From the NCBI GenBank assembly GCA_017745175.1, contig JAGHZY010000012.1:30642-94641 (forward strand): a DNA stretch of 64,000 nucleotides, written 5' to 3'. Position 1 is the stretch's first letter. Each line of letters opens with the position of its first letter. Made by a program: the position numbers and the translations under genes. Source of the stretch: Sphingopyxis sp. (lineage in GTDB: Bacteria > Pseudomonadota > Alphaproteobacteria > Sphingomonadales > Sphingomonadaceae). The notes below the pieces were generated by a model, which saw nothing but the letters and a program-made list of their open reading frames with translations, had not been told where the DNA came from and did no database searches. This document shows, one piece after another, positions 60,960-64,000 of the stretch.

Positions 60960-61247
60960 ATGGTCCGGAAACTCGACGATGCCGAGCGCGGGGCGCTGCT
61001 CGCGCGCTTTCCCGAATGGACGCACGAACCGTCGCGCGACGCGATCGTCCGCCGGTTCACATTCGACGATTTCGCGCGGGCCTTCGGCTTCATGGCGAGC
61101 GTCGCGATCATCGCGGAGAAGATGGACCATCATCCCGAATGGTCGAACGTCTATAACCGCGTCGACATCCTGCTGACGACGCACGACGCCGACGGATTGT
61201 CGGAGCGCGATGCGAAGCTCGCCGCGGCGATCGAGGCTTTGCTCTGA
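60960..61247 (+). CDS. 4a-hydroxytetrahydrobiopterin dehydratase
   Basis: A 95-residue pterin-4a-carbinolamine dehydratase: [82 protein letters not shown]. The catalytic motif [EK]xxxHHP is MDHHPEW. It recycles the pterin cofactor of aromatic amino-acid hydroxylases and related enzymes. The ATG at 60960 is chosen; the larger ORFs in the track here are shadows of ccmA and the metallopeptidase. Confidence 0.95.
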   Translation: MVRKLDDAERGALLARFPEWTHEPSRDAIVRRFTFDDFARAFGFMASVAIIAEKMDHHPEWSNVYNRVDILLTTHDADGLSERDAKLAAAIEALL

Positions 61248-61298
61248 CGGCTTTGATGATAAGGTTTCGCCATCGGAAGCGGGCAGCGGAGACAGGCT

Positions 61299-61964
61299 AT
61301 GGCGTTGAATGAAATCATGGCGCGGCGGATGGTGCTCGCGGGTGCTGCCGGGATGGTTGCGCTCGCCAATGCGCCGTGGGCTTTCGCCAGATTGTCCACC
61401 GGCGGCGTCAAGGGGCTGATCGGCAATGCGTCCGACGGTGCACTCGACAAGCTCGCGGAGCCGGGCGCCTTCTATCGCGATACTGCGGTGCGCATCCTGT
61501 TGCCTGGCGCGAATGGCAAACTGGCGTCGAAGCTGTTCGGCATGGGCGACAAGCTGGGTCTCACGACAAATCTGACCAAAAGCCTGAACGATGCCGGCGG
61601 CAGGGCGGCGGGCGAGGCGAAGCCGGTATTTCGCGCGGCGATCGACAATCTGCGCTGGACCGACGCGCCGGGGCTGGTGTCGAAGAATGATGGTGCGACG
61701 CGCTATCTGCAGCGGAGCGCGGGCGACGTCCTGTTCGGCAAGGTGTCACCGCTCGTCGGATCTGCGCTCGACAATGTCGGGGCCTTTCGCCAGCTCGACG
61801 AGCTGTCGAGGGGCAACCAGCTGATGGCCTCCGCGGGCCTGACACGCGACGGGCTGACGCGCTCGGTGACCGATCAGGCGCTGAAGGGCATCTTCCATTA
61901 TATGGCGGGCGAGGAGGCGGCGCTGCGGCGCAATCCGGCGGCGCTGCTGAAGGGGGTGTTCTAG
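61299..61964 (+). CDS. DUF4197 domain-containing protein
   Basis: A 221-residue exported protein: hydrophobic N-terminus MVLAGAAGMVALANAPWAFA (possibly a Tat-like signal after MARR), then the DUF4197 sequence AVRILLPGANGKLASKLFGMGDKLGLTTNLTKSLNDAGGRAAGEAKPVFRAAIDNLRW and a C-terminal LTRSVTDQALKGIFHYMAGEEAALRRNP. The role of DUF4197 is unknown. It lies 50 bases after the dehydratase and may be co-transcribed. A repeat of family A follows. Confidence 0.9.
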   Translation: MALNEIMARRMVLAGAAGMVALANAPWAFARLSTGGVKGLIGNASDGALDKLAEPGAFYRDTAVRILLPGANGKLASKLFGMGDKLGLTTNLTKSLNDAGGRAAGEAKPVFRAAIDNLRWTDAPGLVSKNDGATRYLQRSAGDVLFGKVSPLVGSALDNVGAFRQLDELSRGNQLMASAGLTRDGLTRSVTDQALKGIFHYMAGEEAALRRNPAALLKGVF

Positions 61965-62001
61965 GCGGCGGGTTTCGACCGAAGGCTGACCTACCCATCC
62001 C

Positions 62002-62093
62002 CGTCACCCCGGACTTGATCCGGGGTCCCGCTTGAAATCAGGCGCCTGCGGATGCGTCAAAAAGCGGGATCCCGGGTCAAGCCCGGGATGACG
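62002..62093. repeat. Dispersed inverted repeat, family A, copy 3
   Basis: Arms 62002-62033 and 62062-62093 are inverse complements of about 32 bases with few mismatches; the outer 20 bases are of the same type as copies 1 and 2. It lies between DUF4197 and the rpoB promoter. Confidence 0.9.
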
Positions 62094-62164
62094 AAGTGGG
62101 GTGAAGGCAACGGCAGCTATCCACCCCAAAGCGGTCTCACGCCCTTCACTTCGCCGTGGTCCCG

Positions 62165-62193
62165 TTGACACTGCCGGCCCCCGATCCTATATG
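62165..62193 (+). promoter_or_regulatory. rpoB promoter
   Basis: TTGACA (62165-62170), 17-base spacer, TATATG (62188-62193) is a near-consensus sigma70 promoter. Transcription would begin near 62200, giving a leader of about 170 bases before the rpoB ATG at 62372. The rest of the 61965-62371 interval contains only the family A repeat and no ORF that I can support. Confidence 0.75.
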
Positions 62194-62371
62194 GCTGTCA
62201 TACCCGATCGTCCGAGATAGAGCCTGACTTTGCGCGGCAGGCTGTACGGATAGGGCGTTCGGGATTTCGAGATGCGTTGGAAAGCTGCGGTAGACCGGCA
62301 ACGGTTCGTCGCGGCCTTTTTGCGTCTCTCCTGCGCTCGCGAGCTATTTTATCAAGGCGAGACAATCACTT

Positions 62372-64000
<1,629 letters not shown>

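Overview
The window is a 64 kb, high-GC chromosomal segment of an alphaproteobacterium. It looks like a sphingomonad close to Sphingopyxis or Novosphingobium. The reasons are three FecA-like TonB-dependent receptors without a sensor domain, many Nu-type glutathione S-transferases, DUF3237, MpaB/DUF2236 and DUF1611 proteins, and dispersed GC-rich inverted repeats. The genus is an inference. No tRNA, rRNA, CRISPR array, transposase or phage gene was seen.

Layout. (1) 1-6.3 kb holds housekeeping and small secreted proteins: a partial leuA preceded by a leucine-rich leader peptide, DUF4189, rhodanese and YceI proteins, a LuxR-type regulator, and a frameshifted YHS-domain remnant. (2) 6.4-28.1 kb is a catabolic island. 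It holds VOC, four GSTs, SMP-30 lactonase, CMD, SnoaL-like, two SDRs, an MFS and a DMT transporter, DUF3237, a family III CoA-transferase, an HMG-CoA-lyase-like enzyme, two acyl-CoA dehydrogenases, two TonB receptors, an MpaB oxygenase and a LuxR regulator. Four intergenic regions share CTAAGTAT-type elements, and three places carry GTCAA-N5-TTKAC dyads. (3) 28.1-42.1 kb is a probable D-amino-acid/peptide scavenging locus: a D-aminoacylase-like amidohydrolase, an XRE-cupin regulator, two beta-lactamase-fold serine hydrolases, two membrane-dipeptidase homologues, a TonB receptor, a YkvI-like permease, and homologues of DgcA and DgcN (N-acetyl-D-Glu racemase and D-Glu N-acetyltransferase). The genes are tightly packed or overlapping. 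The two promoter regions share a near-identical 26-bp segment that is probably the regulator's operator. (4) 42.2-55.3 kb carries a patatin-like phospholipase, a class A PBP, a HEAT-repeat DNA alkylation repair protein, an RND efflux operon with a divergent TetR gene and a 16-bp perfect palindrome between them, and a GPH-type symporter. (5) 55.5-64 kb is the transcription/translation core: secE, nusG, tesB, rplK, rplA, then a minus-strand block (VOC, ccmB, ccmA, metallopeptidase), a pterin dehydratase, DUF4197, and partial rpoB with its own promoter. rplJ and rplL are not between rplA and rpoB.

The most interesting system is region 3. Outer-membrane uptake, periplasmic cleavage of peptides, inner-membrane transport, and cytoplasmic stereo-inversion of D-glutamate (or a related D-residue) by acetylation and racemisation appear to be gathered in one regulon under an XRE-cupin protein. 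The enzyme families are established. Their combination into one pathway is my inference.
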